A stretch of DNA of 64,000 nucleotides from Dryococelus australis (lineage: Eukaryota > Arthropoda > Insecta > Phasmatodea > Phasmatidae). Shown one piece after another: positions 62,288 through 64,000 of this stretch. How positions within the stretch are numbered: position 1 is the stretch's first letter; the number at the start of each line of letters is the position of its first letter. Under the pieces are notes generated by a model, which was given only the letters and a program-made list of their open reading frames with translations, was not told where the DNA came from and searched no databases. The translations under genes and the position numbers were made by a program. The stretch covers positions 219,072,260 to 219,136,259 of the forward strand of contig CM056995.1 in the NCBI GenBank assembly GCA_029891345.1, given 5' to 3'.

Positions 62288-63514
62288 AGCTGCCCCTACA
62301 CGATACCCAATTTCTGCTACCTTCTGTTATACCCATGGGTACAACATAAGGCATAAAAGTTTCTGTAGCAGAAGAGAAGAAAGAATCCATTAGTTCATAC
62401 CCAGACGTTACCTAAAGTGCTAACTGAAAACTGTAAATGGTAGTCAAAAACAACTCGCAAATGGCAGACATTCCACTGTTGGCAGGGCTGTATGGAAAAT
62501 TATATTCTTATGTATAAAAAATACAAGGTACTGTATTACCATTTATGTACCATGAACATTTACACAACTAATTAAAACTTTAAATTATTTAAATATGTAT
62601 ATTGAACAGACATAATAATTAATCTTGTGCTTCCCGCAATCAAACAAGCTTGTATCATTAAGAGACTAAAAGAAGGAAAAATATCACAATACCATTGATA
62701 AAGCTTTTATGTTACACACAGATTAAATTACACTTTTACACCTCTCGTTTGCAAGTTGTATATGTAACTCATTTTGTTGTTTATAATTTACATCTTTGTT
62801 TGAAAACGTTTATTTCTAGCATTTCATTCTATAAAATCAATAGTACGCAAATAATTGCTTTGTGCAATTGGCTGCATGTGGTTATTTTTATTTAGCTTTG
62901 GTTTGTATTATTGCTTTGAGACAAAGATATTCTAAAATAAGCGTTTTCTGGCATTAATTTCAATTATAAACTGCAATAATGTATCACATAAAATAATTTA
63001 AAAATGTTGTTACACTGCGGAGATTTGAAATCTAAAACCTAAAATTATGCTGTGCAAACCCGCGCACCTAAATACTGAGGTACGGACACAACTTCCAAAC
63101 TACGTTGTGTAAAAGTTTATATACATGCTAAAAGTCCATAGTTATCATGTATTTATAAAGTTGTGTTTATTGTTTTATTTTGACTGTGGGGGTTAACTTA
63201 AACGTTTCCTATTACTTATATGTATGTTGAGTTTCATTTTTTACATAAATACGTTTTACACAACCCGTAATATATACGACTCAAGTTTGTGACTCGGGTG
63301 TCCGTCATCTTGTCTGTTGCAGCTCCGTTTGTATAGCAGAAAATTAGAACACATTCTGTTACAGTTTCGGGTGTGCCCATGGGTACAGAAACTGTTATAC
63401 CTGGAGCCAGATGCCTCTTAAGGGGGCTGGATTGTAACCAACACGGGAGCAGAAACGCTAGCAGAAAATGGGTATAAAAACTGCTACAGAAATGGGCATC
63501 GTGTAGGGTCGGCT
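62288..63514. mobile_element. PIF/Harbinger-type MITE with TTA target duplication
   Basis: A 1,227-base element with inverted ends: AGCTGCCCCTACACGATACC at 62,288 and, on the other strand, AGCCGACCCTACACGATGCC ending at 63,514. The pairing continues through CAATTTCTG-like sequence. Exact TTA direct repeats flank it (62,285-62,287 and 63,515-63,517), the target type of Harbinger elements. Sub-terminal words recur inside both ends (CCCATGGGTACA at 62,330 and 63,380; TTTCTGTAGCAG and its inverse). No transposase is encoded, so mobility would depend on one made elsewhere. Confidence 0.8.
63012..63090 (-). repeat. tRNA-derived remnant inside the MITE
   Basis: On the minus strand, CCTCAGTATTTAGGTGCGCG resembles a tRNA D-arm/A box, and about 30 bases on GATTTCAAATCTCCGC resembles a TPsiC arm and B box. 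Stems are imperfect, so this is a pseudogene or SINE head. Confidence 0.35.
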
Positions 63515-63517
63515 TTA

Positions 63518-64000
63518 GCGCCAAAAGAAGGAATAGAAGAGTTCCACTAGGGCTCACAAAATATTCTAAGAAGAGGTAAGTTGACAAATGGTTGGTAAAT
63601 GACTCATTGTGTTCAGGCAACAAAAAACTATAACAACTTCCTTGATAAACAGATCTTGGGTTCAAGTCCCATGGATTGGAGAGAATTAAACATGCTTATG
63701 GAAATGTAAATGCAGGTATTTACTTTTCATGTTTTATGTAATTTTTACAGAATTATTGGTGTAGATACGTGTTTACCGTATTTGAAAAAAAAAAAGGCTC
63801 TTGTGGATGTTAGTGGTTGTTATTTTTGCATGCAGTAAATCAGCAATCTGTTCTGATGAAAGAGTCAGAAAGTATCAACATTTTTGTTATCCAATGAAAC
63901 CAGTACACGAAAGTAACCCAATTATATGTCTAGTGGTTAATTAAGTACTTACGAGAGCTAGGTTCCTATTAATTTTCGGTCTGTTGTGTATCCGTCCGCC
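63518..64000. other. Gene-free end of window with a B-box-like tRNA remnant
   Basis: TTGGGTTCAAGTCCCA at about 63,657-63,672 is an excellent TPsiC stem-loop/B box, but no convincing A box sits at the right distance upstream, so a working tRNA is unlikely. Nothing else is seen. Confidence 0.4.

Noticed and set aside
63657-63672. Functional tRNA gene suggested by TTGGGTTCAAGTCCCA
   Set aside because: No A box or pairing acceptor stem at the right distance.

Overview
This is a eukaryotic, AT-rich, repeat-dominated window with no bacterial features. It most likely comes from an arthropod with a large genome (insect or crustacean). The reasons are a Jockey-clade LINE with its two-ORF layout, a Ty1/copia element with a copia-style primer site, a gypsy element with an env-like ORF, and hAT and PIF/Harbinger transposase relics. 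I found no convincing multi-exon host gene; the best host-like coding candidate is one 180-base exon-like block on the minus strand (13,022-13,201). The species call is inference from element content only.

Layout. 1-1,060: 3' end of a Jockey LINE split by a small TA-flanked MITE. 2,150-11,035: a very large inverted repeat, with arms of about 1.4 kb around a 4.2-kb centre. Its left arm is interrupted by a 1,666-base candidate solo LTR with an exact 4-base target duplication. 11,540-12,255: an array packed with AACTG/CAGTT words. 12,256-16,880: AT-rich, mostly featureless, with the exon candidate. 16,882-18,066: nested foldback/MITE units. 18,959-23,100: a nearly full-length but decayed Jockey element. 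24,990-28,400: minus-strand gypsy fossil carrying a tRNA-derived SINE. 29,622-35,400: copia fossil interrupted by other repeats. 36,036-37,857: hAT (DUF4371/ZMYM-like) transposase relic abutting a repeat that recurs at 51,439-52,016. 38,800-45,400: env-bearing gypsy fossil. 45,400-48,123: no gene seen. 48,124-51,139: second copy of the long LTR-like repeat, split by a CR1/L2-type LINE endonuclease fragment. 54,574-57,072: PIF/Harbinger transposase relic with an antisense accessory-protein relic in its intron, a MITE in its first exon and a gypsy LTR in its second. 57,073-61,590: minus-strand gypsy fossil with a 1.9-kb LTR. 62,288-63,514: Harbinger-type MITE with TTA duplications.

How it fits together: this is a layered graveyard in which the insertion order can be read from interrupted reading frames and target duplications. 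The same small MITE family has landed in the coding sequence of two unrelated transposons (470-685 and 54,922-55,161), and in both cases removing it restores the surrounding reading frame. No CRISPR array, operon, rRNA or functional tRNA was seen. Identity estimates are by eye on the stretches named, and family names rest on recognised motifs, not on a search.
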